A DNA stretch of 29,740 nt, from the IMG/VR virus record IMGVR_UViG_3300013138_000033, positions 1 to 29,740 of that record; one strand, written 5' to 3'. The notes below the pieces were generated by a model, which saw only the letters and a program-made list of their open reading frames with translations, did no database searches and was not told the DNA's origin. Origin of the DNA: a virus. The position numbers and the translations under genes were made by a program. Shown here piece by piece: positions 1 through 6,324 of the stretch. Positions within the stretch are counted from its first letter, which is position 1. Each line of letters starts with the position of its first letter.

Positions 1-85
1 AGATTTCTCCGAGCATATCCGAACAAGCGCCTGGAGCCGACGCGGGTTGGCCCTTTCTGTTTGTCTTTTGAGTATGGGTTTGCAT
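1..85 (-). CDS. Partial small ORF running off the left edge
   Basis: An open frame begins with ATG at 85 on the minus strand and stays open to the window edge (28 complete codons; N-terminus MQTHTQKTNRKG). It lies 4 nt downstream of the stop of the preceding minus-strand gene, the spacing expected for the next gene of the operon. The visible part is polar and basic and shows no recognisable domain. There is no good Shine-Dalgarno sequence before the ATG. It may be the start of the next left-arm gene or chance; the missing sequence decides. Confidence 0.3.
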   Translation of the reverse strand, partial: MQTHTQKTNRKGQPASAPGACSDMLGEI

Positions 86-89
86 AAAG

Positions 90-281
90 TTATCTGCCGC
101 GCGGCTCAGGCGCAGCGTTGGCCTTCAATATGTGGCGAATCAGCATCGCTGCCAGTTGATTGCCACTATGGTTCATCAATGGTCCATACCCGCACAGCGC
201 GGATATGATGTCGTCTAGCGATTGGTCGTCTCCAGACGAGTCGGCAAGCATCTTCGCCGCCCGTAGTGTTTTCTCTGTCAT
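90..281 (-). CDS. Small hypothetical protein, 63 aa
   Basis: I do not recognise this protein. It starts MTEKTLRAAKML and is predicted mostly helical, with a hydrophobic stretch near LDDIISALCGYG and an amphipathic C-terminal half (NQLAAMLIRHILK). I chose the ATG at 281 over the longer in-frame start at 323 because AGGAAAGG lies just upstream of it. The ATG also overlaps the stop of the upstream 60-aa gene as ATGA, the junction used throughout this arm. Its size and position at the end of the recombination block suggest a small accessory phage protein of unknown role. Confidence 0.5.
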   Translation of the reverse strand: MTEKTLRAAKMLADSSGDDQSLDDIISALCGYGPLMNHSGNQLAAMLIRHILKANAAPEPRGR

Positions 282-460
282 GTTCCCTTTCCTGTGCTGG
301 CGACCGGAAAGGCCAACCAGCACATCGAGCGGACGGCTATTCGCCGCCGCTCATGTTGTCGTTGGGCGTCATAGCAACGCGCCATACAGTTCGTGCGCGA
401 TACGGTCACACGCGGTTTTGGCGAGCGTCCCGGTTTTCGAGTGTCTTTCTTCGTGCTCAT
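278..460 (-). CDS. Small basic hypothetical protein, 60 aa
   Basis: This is a very basic 60-residue protein (N-terminus MSTKKDTRKPGRSPK) with many Arg/Lys, two Cys and no recognisable domain. The charge would suit nucleic-acid binding, but that is inference only. The ATG at 460 lies 2 nt after the stop of the 47-aa membrane micro-protein and has a GGAG sequence about 8 nt upstream. Its stop overlaps the next start as ATGA. The frame continues upstream to 685 but would then cover the 47-aa gene entirely, so the short form is preferred. Coding status rests on junction geometry, not homology. Confidence 0.42.
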   Translation of the reverse strand: MSTKKDTRKPGRSPKPRVTVSRTNCMARCYDAQRQHERRRIAVRSMCWLAFPVASTGKGT

Positions 461-462
461 GG

Positions 463-606
463 TTACTCCAATGCGACTCCTATCAGAATGCCTGCCGCAA
501 TCCACGGAAGCGTATTGAGCAGAAATACCAGCGCACGCTGGGCGGCGGCGTGTCGGCGGCGGCGGGCGAGCGATGCGTTCATGTCGTTGGTGTCTAGTAG
601 GTTCAT
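463..606 (-). CDS. Single-pass membrane micro-protein, 47 aa
   Basis: This 47-codon frame starts MNLLDTNDMNASLARRRR. A cluster of Arg and His (residues 15-19) is followed by a hydrophobic segment at about residues 26-46 (VFLLNTLPWIAAGILIG core). That is a typical single transmembrane helix with positive-inside N-terminus. Its ATG overlaps the stop of the upstream nuclease gene as ATGA, and its TAA sits 2 nt before the next ATG, so it fits exactly between two neighbours. Small early phage membrane proteins can act in host inhibition or superinfection exclusion, but nothing here specifies a function. A second in-frame ATG lies 8 codons in. Confidence 0.5.
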   Translation of the reverse strand: MNLLDTNDMNASLARRRRHAAAQRALVFLLNTLPWIAAGILIGVALE

Positions 607-926
607 GGTTTCGGATTTGAAAAGTCTCCGCGAACGGCTTTGAAGAAAGTATCTGCGCTGACTGTGACCAGCCAGCGGCAGTCATTGCGGCGATGCGCTA
701 CGGCCCAGGCTTTGCCGTCGCTGTCAGTGCGGGCCTGGTTGCAGGCCGCTTCTATGTTCAGCCGCTGCACCCGCTTAACCTCCCAGTGAATCGGAAGTGA
801 TGAAACAACATCCGGCGAATCAGGACTACCGCTGAATTGCTGCCCGCGTCGGGCTTCGTAGCCCTCCGCCCGCAGCACGTCGCGCCATTCCCGTTCGCCG
901 CGATTGCCTTTTTGCTTGGAGTTCAT
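603..926 (-). CDS. Hjc-like PD-(D/E)XK nuclease (putative Holliday junction resolvase)
   Basis: This 107-aa protein has the layout of small PD-(D/E)XK nucleases related to archaeal Hjc. The N-terminal KGNRGEREW helix holds a conserved Glu (E11). It is followed by GYEARRG, an acidic residue in SPDVV (D39), and the catalytic E-V-K (E49, K51) in a beta strand after PIHW. A following helix carries Gln (Q64), as in many such enzymes. Family members cleave branched DNA or act as structure-specific endonucleases. It lies just after the exonuclease and annealing genes, so it probably processes recombination intermediates or concatemers. Both ends join neighbours by ATGA overlaps. The upstream Shine-Dalgarno is weak, so it may depend on re-initiation from the 21-codon ORF ahead. 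Confidence 0.72.
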   Translation of the reverse strand: MNSKQKGNRGEREWRDVLRAEGYEARRGQQFSGSPDSPDVVSSLPIHWEVKRVQRLNIEAACNQARTDSDGKAWAVAHRRNDCRWLVTVSADTFFKAVRGDFSNPKP

Positions 927-988
927 TTCGTGCGCAGGAAAGCCTCGGCGCGCTGGCGGGCGGTGGCGTGGATTTCTTTGTCGGTCAT
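923..988 (-). CDS. 21-codon micro-ORF coupling exonuclease and nuclease genes
   Basis: This minimal frame (MTDKEIHATARQRAEAFLRT, then K and stop) lies between the exonuclease and the Hjc-like nuclease. Its ATG overlaps the exonuclease stop as ATGA, and its TGA overlaps the nuclease start as ATGA. Double ATGA bracketing is hard to get by chance and suggests that ribosomes read through it by termination-reinitiation. The peptide would be one charged amphipathic helix. It may have its own role or only carry ribosomes to the next gene. Confidence 0.45.
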   Translation of the reverse strand: MTDKEIHATARQRAEAFLRTK

Positions 989-1614
989 TGCATGATGCGC
1001 TTATAGAGCGCGTCGGTTATGTCTAGGTCACGTTGCAGATAAGTGGTGCGCTGCGCCACGGACAGGCCGGCGAAGTCGGCCCCGCTGCCCAGCTTCGGAG
1101 GAAGGCCGAGGAAGCGAGCGACGGCTTCTAGCGAGGACGTACCCTTGGCCGGCGAGCGGTCTCCTAGCAACCACTCATCACGGAGGTCGAGAAATGCGTC
1201 GGACCAGTAGAACCTACCGATCCGTCGGAAGCGAAGCCGCCCATTGCATTTCACGCCGTGAAGCCTCGAGCGTGTCGCAATGAATGGCAGGTCGAAGTTG
1301 AAGATATTAAAACCGGCGATGTCTGTGTTGCTGACGATTCTGGTTTCCAGGGCGTCCATCACCGATTCAAGCAGTTCCTTTTCGTCGCCTTGGAATATCG
1401 TCGTGCCTTCACCATCCTTGATGCCCACCATGAGCACCTGCCCGGTGAGCGGCGACAGCGCGGCGTTTGCGACGTAGGCCGTGCGGGCCTCGTCAATCTT
1501 CGCGGCAACCTTGGCCGGGTCCTTGAGATTGCCAACTGCGACTGTTGTTTCGTCGAACGGCGGAAGCTGGTCCAGTGGTCCGGTTTCAATGTCAAATACG
1601 ATGTGTGTGCTCAT
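985..1614 (-). CDS. DEDDy 3'-5' exonuclease (DnaQ/PolB-exonuclease-like)
   Basis: The 209-aa protein has the three exonuclease motifs of the RNase H-like DEDDy superfamily. Exo I is VFDIETGP (D8, E10), Exo II is GFNIFNFDLPF (D108), and Exo III is YLQRDLDIT (Y192, D196, with Y-x3-D spacing). The length matches stand-alone phage exonucleases related to the proofreading domain of family B polymerases. It would remove nucleotides from 3' ends using two metal ions. The gene follows the Rad52-like annealing protein with an ATGA overlap, so a role in making or trimming single strands for annealing is plausible. No polymerase domain is attached. A proofreading subunit is the alternative. Confidence 0.85.
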   Translation of the reverse strand: MSTHIVFDIETGPLDQLPPFDETTVAVGNLKDPAKVAAKIDEARTAYVANAALSPLTGQVLMVGIKDGEGTTIFQGDEKELLESVMDALETRIVSNTDIAGFNIFNFDLPFIATRSRLHGVKCNGRLRFRRIGRFYWSDAFLDLRDEWLLGDRSPAKGTSSLEAVARFLGLPPKLGSGADFAGLSVAQRTTYLQRDLDITDALYKRIMQ

Positions 1615-2828
1615 ATTGCTTCAATGGCTGTCAGTGTTTTTCCTTTGTCGTTTTCTGTGAAGTTGAAGTTGACGCGCTGGCCTTTGAGTGACTGAGCCAG
1701 CTCGCCGTGCTTTGTGTCAAACGTGTTAAACCAGTCGCCGCCGATCTTAACGCCGTAGAGCGCCCACGGCCCTTTCTTGGATTGGCCGTTCTTAACGGTG
1801 ACGTGCTCGACCGTGCCGGTTGCCCCGGTGCCTTCGGCGCTTGGATTCGGCTTTGCTGTCGCCGGAGCCGGCTTTGCTTTCGCCAGCGGCTCCTCATGCG
1901 GAGCGAATGCGCTTTGCGCCGGGTCGCCCATTTCAAAGGCGCCGATGGCTGCCACCAAGCGCTTGAGTTCTTCCTTGGTCGTCGGGACAAAGCGCAATGG
2001 CAGATCCTCAAGCTTTTCGGTCGGCAAGAGCTGGTTGACCTTTTGGAAATACTCGGTTGCCACTTGCCGGGCCGCTGGGTCAGCGGCTTTGATTTCAGCG
2101 AGCATCCATTCCCGAGTCTTAGCCGTGCCGTATGTGATTGCGGGTTTAGGTGCTACCGGCTCCGGCTCCGTTGCAGTGACAGGTGCGGCAGGTTGCGCGG
2201 CGGGGGCCGTCCTCCCGCCACGCTTCCTGTTCCACCATCCCGCGCACCAATTCTTTGACCATGCCTGGAGTCCAACCCCCAGCTCCTTGCAGCATCGCCG
2301 CAAGGCCGCAGTCTTCGCGCCCTCGACGGCATCACCGTAATTCTGTGAATCGTTGTGCTTGTAGTAGCTCATGTCCCCGACCGCCTCGGAAACGAAGCAC
2401 CCGCGAACGAGCAGCATGGCCTCCACGTAGACCCGGCTCGCGTCGTACCCCTTGGCTGTCTTGTAGTCCTCTGACCAGCGGCTGCGGGGAATGATGGACC
2501 ATTGGCCGATGCCGACAGCCTCGTTGAGCCGTTGGCGCAAGGCAGCGTGCTCAATGTAAATCAGATTCTCTTTGCCTGCGGCTCCCGGCTGGAATGCTTC
2601 GTCTGGGAAAGGTGCCTGGAGCTTTGCGATTTCCTCTGGCGTGAGCGCGAGCTGCGATGCACGCTGGTATGCCGCCGCGGTCAGGTCTGCGATGGCGTCA
2701 ATTTTGGCGCTGGCTGCCGTGCGTTGCGGTTGAGACGAGGCGACTTGCGGCGGCGCTGATGGAATAACGGATAGCGCTGTTCCGGTTGTCGGAATCTCCG
2801 CTTCTACTGTTTCAATTTTCTTGCTCAT
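1611..2828 (-). CDS. Rad52-family single-strand annealing protein with C-terminal OB-like domain
   Basis: This 405-aa protein has three parts. Residues 1-65 are low-complexity. Residues 66-202 resemble the Rad52/DdrA annealing fold: LQAPFP, then YIEHAALRQRLNEAVG-x-GQW, a beta-rich VYVEAMLLVRGC strand, and GDAVEGAKTAALRRCCKELGVGL, the helix typical of Rad52 proteins. A Pro/Ala linker with a helical insert follows. Residues 336-405 (GTVEHVTVKNGQSKKGPW to NFTENDKGKTLTAIEAI) look like an OB fold of the SSB-like type. The protein should coat and anneal complementary single strands during phage recombination. The exonuclease lies immediately downstream by ATGA and a coiled-coil protein upstream by ATGA, forming one recombination cassette. 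The OB assignment is my reading of the pattern, not a search result. Confidence 0.8.
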   Translation of the reverse strand: MSKKIETVEAEIPTTGTALSVIPSAPPQVASSQPQRTAASAKIDAIADLTAAAYQRASQLALTPEEIAKLQAPFPDEAFQPGAAGKENLIYIEHAALRQRLNEAVGIGQWSIIPRSRWSEDYKTAKGYDASRVYVEAMLLVRGCFVSEAVGDMSYYKHNDSQNYGDAVEGAKTAALRRCCKELGVGLQAWSKNWCAGWWNRKRGGRTAPAAQPAAPVTATEPEPVAPKPAITYGTAKTREWMLAEIKAADPAARQVATEYFQKVNQLLPTEKLEDLPLRFVPTTKEELKRLVAAIGAFEMGDPAQSAFAPHEEPLAKAKPAPATAKPNPSAEGTGATGTVEHVTVKNGQSKKGPWALYGVKIGGDWFNTFDTKHGELAQSLKGQRVNFNFTENDKGKTLTAIEAI

Positions 2829-3013
2829 GCGGCCTCCGTTTCTTTAGCCAGCTTGGCCTCAACTTCTTGCCTGATGTCCTCACGAACTTTTTCACGGGCA
2901 ATCGCATGGCGCAACATGAGCCATTCCATTTCGACTGGAGCTATGGCCGCCTTGTGCGCTTGGATTTGCTTCCACAGCTCACTTTCCTTCTTCTGCATTT
3001 CTTCGAGTGTCAT
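2825..3013 (-). CDS. Small coiled-coil protein, 62 aa
   Basis: This is an almost wholly helical, charged protein with heptad-like spacing (MTLEEMQKKESELWKQIQAH to VREDIRQEVEAKLAKETEAA). I do not recognise a family. It is the first gene of the recombination block, right after the structured non-coding segment, and couples by ATGA to the Rad52-like gene. A small helical partner or accessory of the annealing protein is possible. The ATG at 3013 has AGG about 7 nt upstream. Confidence 0.55.
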   Translation of the reverse strand: MTLEEMQKKESELWKQIQAHKAAIAPVEMEWLMLRHAIAREKVREDIRQEVEAKLAKETEAA

Positions 3014-3274
3014 ATTTATGCCTAATTGTAGTCCCCCGCACGGGCCGGGTCGCGGATAGCTAGTTGCCCGGCTTCACCGCATTGCACCGCACGGGGGACT
3101 GATAAGAACGGACGGCAGCGCCAGGCGAACTACCGGCATCGCAGCCGGTGAGGAGCGCCGCCGCCCGCAAAGTGATTTGTTTCCGTTCGCCTGTCATACG
3201 CATCACATTATTCTGAATTACCGTGTGTGCCCACAACTATTTTCAACTTTGTTTGGGTTGACTTTTCTATCTAA
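3014..3274. promoter_or_regulatory. Non-coding gap with hairpins between helicase block and recombination block
   Basis: No convincing gene lies in this 261-nt gap. It contains the nested hairpin at 3030-3100 and a perfect 6-bp stem (ACCGGC at 3132-3137 with GCCGGT at 3144-3149). The part from about 3170 to 3270 is AT-richer than its surroundings. On the minus strand TTGAAA at about 3240 is followed by AT-rich sequence and could be a -35 box, but I see no good -10. It could be the leader and promoter of the recombination genes, a terminator/attenuator of the helicase genes, or an origin. The sequence alone does not decide. Confidence 0.4.
3030..3100 (-). other. Long nested hairpin, candidate structured RNA or origin
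   Basis: AGTCCCCCG (3030-3038) pairs perfectly with CGGGGGACT (3092-3100). Inside it GCCGGG (3044-3049) pairs with CCCGGC (3067-3072). CACCGCA occurs twice in the right part (3076-3082 and 3086-3092). On the minus strand this would be folded 5' leader RNA ending about 17 nt before the first start codon of the recombination genes. There is no U-tract on the minus strand as in a classical terminator. I could not match it to a known riboswitch, ribozyme or tRNA. Confidence 0.5.
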
Positions 3275-3379
3275 TCAGCACGCCGGGGAAGTGTTCAATG
3301 AGGGAGAACCAACCCTGCCGGAACCGTCTTCCGGTTCTATGCCTTCCCCGGCGGAAATATTGGCCTCGGATTCGATCAT
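3275..3379 (-). CDS. 34-aa ORF after the 70-aa gene
   Basis: This short frame (MIESEANISAGEGIEPEDGS...) begins with an ATG that overlaps the stop of the upstream 70-aa gene as ATGA. It encodes an acidic, Gly/Ser-rich peptide with no recognisable fold. It also covers an 11-bp inverted repeat, so the DNA or RNA structure may be what is conserved here rather than the peptide. Coding potential is uncertain. Confidence 0.35.
   Translation of the reverse strand: MIESEANISAGEGIEPEDGSGRVGSPSLNTSPAC
3281..3353. repeat. 11-bp perfect inverted repeat with nested hairpin
   Basis: CGCCGGGGAAG (3281-3291) and CTTCCCCGGCG (3343-3353) are exact reverse complements. Between them GAACCG (3321-3326) and CGGTTC (3332-3337) form a second perfect stem with a 5-nt loop. 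The structure lies at the 3' end of the helicase gene group. It lacks a clear U-run on the minus strand, so it is not a classical intrinsic terminator. It could stabilise mRNA ends, attenuate, or be part of an origin. Confidence 0.55.
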
Positions 3380-3588
3380 GGCTGCGATGATTTGCGCCGC
3401 GACTTGCCATTCCCGTTTTTGCTTTGTTTGGTGGTTTCTACGTTTTGTTTCATTTCGTTACGGAGCAGGTTTTGGACTTCGTCAATCTGCAAAAATGTCT
3501 GGCAGCGGGCGAGGCGTTTCAGGAGCGCGACGATCCGGTCAAGGCGCCCAACTCGCTGCCAGAGATATTTGAGTTCGGTTCGCGTCAT
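3376..3588 (-). CDS. Small basic hypothetical protein, 70 aa
   Basis: This 70-aa protein has an amphipathic N-terminal helix (MTRTELKYLWQRVGRLDRIVALLK), a central helical part (FLQIDEVQNLLRNEMKQ) and a basic, disordered tail rich in Lys/Ser/Gln. I do not recognise it. Its ATG overlaps the DnaB-like helicase stop as ATGA, which argues that it is a real gene and probably made at a ratio tied to the helicase. A helicase accessory or DNA-binding role is possible but unsupported. Confidence 0.55.
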   Translation of the reverse strand: MTRTELKYLWQRVGRLDRIVALLKRLARCQTFLQIDEVQNLLRNEMKQNVETTKQSKNGNGKSRRKSSQP

Positions 3589-4892
3589 ATAGGAAGATCG
3601 TTGTCGCTCATGCGCGCGGGATTTTCAAAGCGCGCGAGGGCGCCGTTGAATCTGAGGTGAACTATTCCGTTTTCACCGTCCCGCTGCTTCGCAATGATGA
3701 TAGCCGAATCTCCGTTCGGGTCGGTGCGCTTCCGGTCAATGAGAAGGATCGTGTCTGCATCCTGCTCGATCTGTTTTGAGTCTCCCAAGTCGGACATTCG
3801 CGGCGGGCGAGGCGCCTTGTCCTTTTCGCTGTCCCGGTTTAGCTGCGCCAGAGTGACGAGCGCCACTCGGGTTGAGATGGCCAACGCGCGCAGCAGGCCG
3901 GATACTTCCGCAACCTCATAGGTGCGCTTCTCTTCTTTGCGCGTGGATTTTATCTTCTGTAAGTAATCAATCATCACGAGCTTGACACCATCCTTTCGTG
4001 CGCGCCGTCGGACCACAGCACATACTTGGTTCACGTTCATCCCGCCAACGCCGTCGGTAATCCAGAGTGGCGCCTTGTTGGCCTTCACCGAGAATGCGGC
4101 GAACTTCTGAAAATTCTCCGGTGTATAGCTGCCTTTACGGATCGTGCCCATGCTGACCTCGCTTCGGGCCGCGCACGCGCGCCGCATTAGTGCCTCGATG
4201 CTCATTTCGAGCGATATAAACAGGGTGGGGATTTGCAGGTCGTGTGCCGCGTGCAGTGCGATGCCAAGGCCCATCGCCGTCTTTCCCATGCTTGGCCGTG
4301 CGCCGATCACGGTCTGTTCTCCGTATTGCATCCCGTCCAGTTTTCTGTCCAGATCATAGAATCCGGTAGGCACGCCGGAGAATGCGCCTTGCAATCCGAA
4401 TCTCCGTTCTAAATCTGCCACCATGCGCGTGGCGCATTCCTTTCCACCAAATGTTGACACGCCGCGGACCTCGCTGAAAATGGACTTTTCAAGTTCCGAC
4501 AGCAACGCATCTACCTTGACTTCGGTACGGCCGGCCTGGGCGATGACCGACTCGCAACACTGAATCAGGCTGCGCTTTCGCCAGGCGTTAGTTATGTCGT
4601 CCACCAGAAGCGGCATGGCTCCCGGCGGCGCGCCGGAAGCGGTCAGCATTTCCATAGGCTTTGGCTTCTGGCCATGGACATCATTCCATGCGCGACTTAC
4701 GGCCCAACTGCTGACCTCCTTGCCTTGCGTTGCCAGCCGCTCGATCACCTGGAACACGTCGCGCGCATCATCCACATCGAACGCATCCGATGGGATGGAC
4801 TCAATCGCCTCAATCGCTGTTTCCAGGCCGCACTCAAGACACATGCCGATGAGTTCGACTTCCTCTCTGTCTGCGGTAGGGTAGTGGCTCAT
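3585..4892 (-). CDS. dnaB: Replicative DNA helicase, DnaB family
   Basis: This 435-aa protein has both DnaB domains. The N-terminal helical domain (about residues 5-110, starting ADREEVELIGMCLE) joins through a linker to a RecA-like ATPase. Visible motifs are Walker A GARPSMGKT (197-205), the FISLEMS segment, Walker B VMIDYLQ (306-312), LAQLNRD (348-354), and DADTILLIDR (378-387) near the arginine finger. It would form the hexameric helicase at the phage fork. I used the ATG at 4892 rather than 5090 because it overlaps the upstream stop as ATGA and the extra 66 residues are unlike the family. The adjacent initiator/loader-like gene supports a replication module. Confidence 0.93.
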   Translation of the reverse strand: MSHYPTADREEVELIGMCLECGLETAIEAIESIPSDAFDVDDARDVFQVIERLATQGKEVSSWAVSRAWNDVHGQKPKPMEMLTASGAPPGAMPLLVDDITNAWRKRSLIQCCESVIAQAGRTEVKVDALLSELEKSIFSEVRGVSTFGGKECATRMVADLERRFGLQGAFSGVPTGFYDLDRKLDGMQYGEQTVIGARPSMGKTAMGLGIALHAAHDLQIPTLFISLEMSIEALMRRACAARSEVSMGTIRKGSYTPENFQKFAAFSVKANKAPLWITDGVGGMNVNQVCAVVRRRARKDGVKLVMIDYLQKIKSTRKEEKRTYEVAEVSGLLRALAISTRVALVTLAQLNRDSEKDKAPRPPRMSDLGDSKQIEQDADTILLIDRKRTDPNGDSAIIIAKQRDGENGIVHLRFNGALARFENPARMSDNDLPI

Positions 4893-5788
4893 CGCAGTGC
4901 TTCGTTGAGTAGTGCCTGGTCGAGGTCTGCCTGTGTGATAGGCACTTGCGCCCGACCACCGTTCTGTTCTACTGCGTGCGCCTGGCGCCAGCGGTGTTTC
5001 CAGCCAGAAAGCGCGTTGTGCCATTTCCGCATTGGGTTCTTTCCGACCCGCCACCCGTTGCTTTCGTAGTAGTCGAAGAAGCGAACGCACTCGCTGTCAG
5101 GCAGGCCGATCTTGGCCCCTTGCAGCTTAACTTCCTCGATGGTTGGACGCGCTAACCTAGACGGTCGTTTCCCTGGCTCGGATTGGTTTCCCCCTGCACC
5201 CCCTTCCGGTACAGAAGCAGAAGCAGAAGCAGAAGCAGAAGCAGTAAAGTCTAACGAGTTAGACTGTGTTAGACTTTTGTCTAACGGATTATCTAACTTA
5301 GATTCAGAAGCCCTAGATTTCCTCATGTATTCGCACATGTAGGCGCGTTTATCAAAGCCGTTTCGGATAGCCCGGTACTTCGCATAATTGACAATGCGCC
5401 AACCCCAATCCCGGTGAGAGTCGAGCAGAACCAGACGCCGGCCATCCTCATCTGGGCTTCGGCTTCGAGGATCTGGACTTTGAAGTTTGGTTAGCGCCGC
5501 CATGACCATTTTTAGCGGCACTCGAGTCTGGGCGGATATGGACTGGGGTGTCATGTCCACCACTCCGAACTGGTCGCACAAAACCAGGAGGTCTTGGAAT
5601 ACGTGCCGGACCTTGTAATCGTCGGCTATGCTGGAATTGAAAATTTGGGAAAATACTTTCGCATACATGCTACTATGTTTTGAAGTCTCCGAGCCATCCC
5701 TTGGGTTGTTGTGACGACAGAAAACAACTGTGGATGTTGATTCCCCCAAGGGACGGGTCGGAAATTTCTGTTTAATGCCGTCACGCAT
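4889..5788 (-). CDS. Phage replication initiator / helicase-loader-like winged-helix protein
   Basis: Residues 41-160 (KVFSQIFNSSIADD, RHVFQDLLVLCDQFGVVDMT, then RDWGWRIVNYAKY) follow a pattern common in phage replication proteins, in which a winged helix recognises DNA. Then comes a low-complexity SASASASA linker and a C-terminal domain (PTIEEVKLQGAKIGLPD to NGWRVGKNPMRKWHNALSGWKHRW) typical of primosome/DnaT-like proteins. Together with the DnaB-like gene joined by ATGA, this suggests origin recognition and helicase loading. The ATG at 5788 has a GAGGTG Shine-Dalgarno 8 nt upstream. Family similarity seems to begin at M41 (5668), which lacks a good ribosome site, so the exact start is uncertain. 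Confidence 0.72.
   Translation of the reverse strand: MRDGIKQKFPTRPLGESTSTVVFCRHNNPRDGSETSKHSSMYAKVFSQIFNSSIADDYKVRHVFQDLLVLCDQFGVVDMTPQSISAQTRVPLKMVMAALTKLQSPDPRSRSPDEDGRRLVLLDSHRDWGWRIVNYAKYRAIRNGFDKRAYMCEYMRKSRASESKLDNPLDKSLTQSNSLDFTASASASASASVPEGGAGGNQSEPGKRPSRLARPTIEEVKLQGAKIGLPDSECVRFFDYYESNGWRVGKNPMRKWHNALSGWKHRWRQAHAVEQNGGRAQVPITQADLDQALLNEALR
5213..5242. repeat. AGAAGC hexanucleotide microsatellite
   Basis: Five perfect tandem AGAAGC units lie inside the replication initiator gene. On the coding strand they encode alternating Ala-Ser in the linker between the winged-helix and C-terminal domains. Because the unit is 6 nt, slippage would lengthen or shorten the linker without breaking the frame. 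Confidence 0.9.
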
Positions 5789-5822
5789 GCAAACTACACC
5801 TCGACATACCGCGCGTCAACAT

Positions 5823-6047
5823 CTATTTTTCGCTCAGGGGCGACCGGGCCGCGCGGCAGCGAGGCACAGCAACGTGTAGAGCAGGCAGAGCAGGAACATG
5901 CGTTTCGCGTTTGACGTGCTTCCGACCGTTCTGCCGCGCAGCCGCACATTTGGCCGGCGACCGCGAATGGCCGTTTACGTGGCCGGCGTAGCGCAGGGCA
6001 TCCTCGAAGCGCTCGCCGCATTGGGGGCAGACAAACTCAATCGGCAT
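5823..6047 (-). CDS. Small C2H2-type zinc-finger protein, 74 aa
   Basis: The N-terminus holds a single C2H2-like finger: FVCPQCGERFEDALRYAGHVNGH, with spacing C-x2-C-x12-H-x3-H. After it comes a basic, Cys- and His-rich tail of no clear fold. Such small phage zinc fingers usually bind DNA or protein partners. I chose the ATG at 6047 because GAAAGG lies just upstream; the longer frame to 6191 would overlap the preceding gene heavily. It overlaps the end of the upstream Cys-rich gene by 11 nt, as expected in this operon. Confidence 0.6.
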   Translation of the reverse strand: MPIEFVCPQCGERFEDALRYAGHVNGHSRSPAKCAAARQNGRKHVKRETHVPALPALHVAVPRCRAARSPLSEK

Positions 6048-6324
6048 TGGTTTCCTTTCGTTTTTTGGCCTGGAATGGCCGAAATTTCCATAACGGACAG
6101 CTTTTAGTGCCGCAATCGCGCACATCTGGCCTGGAATAGCCCATGCACTCCAGGCAAAAAGCCTTGATGGCCTGATTTCTCGTCTGGGCAAGCGTTTTTA
6201 CCCTCATAAACAGGCTTAGCATGGTCGGATGGTCTCTGGACACCATCTCCACCGTCCGATTGATTCTGGGTGTCCAAATCGCATTGTGGGAGCGATTTTC
6301 GGATGTTCCTGAGTCTGGTATCAT
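6037..6324 (-). CDS. Small Cys-rich phage protein, 95 aa
   Basis: The C-terminal half contains AIKAFCLECMGYSRPDVRDCG followed by SCPLWKFRPFQ, a Cys pattern (C-x2-C-x10-C-x4-C) that recurs in small phage proteins and probably binds one zinc ion. The function of that family is unknown to me. The start at 6324 is supported by a strong GGAAGGGGG sequence and an ATGA overlap with the stop of the DUF7666-like gene. That excludes the longer frame to 6375 and later internal ATGs. The N-terminal 35 residues look unstructured. Confidence 0.62.
   Translation of the reverse strand: MIPDSGTSENRSHNAIWTPRINRTVEMVSRDHPTMLSLFMRVKTLAQTRNQAIKAFCLECMGYSRPDVRDCGTKSCPLWKFRPFQAKKRKETNAD

Noticed and set aside
1707-2340. 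Two plus-strand ORFs opposite the Rad52-like gene
   Set aside because: Antisense to a clear gene, low-complexity, and without domain or start signals.
3030-3100. tRNA or known ribozyme/riboswitch
   Set aside because: The outer stem is 9 bp, no T-loop GTTCGA-type sequence or anticodon arm is present, and I could not fit hammerhead, HDV-like or twister cores.
3255-3285. Plus-strand TTGACT promoter near 3258
   Set aside because: There is no good -10 at the right distance and no plus-strand gene downstream for several kilobases.
4893-5090. 66-residue N-terminal extension of the DnaB-like protein
   Set aside because: It overlaps the initiator gene completely and does not look like DnaB. The ATGA start at 4892 is better.
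5690-5760. DnaA-box-like TGTGGATGT and CCCTTGGG/CCCAAGGG inverted repeats in the initiator gene 5' end
   Set aside because: The box has two mismatches to the usual consensus and the repeats lie in coding sequence. Suggestive of an origin but too weak to list as a feature.
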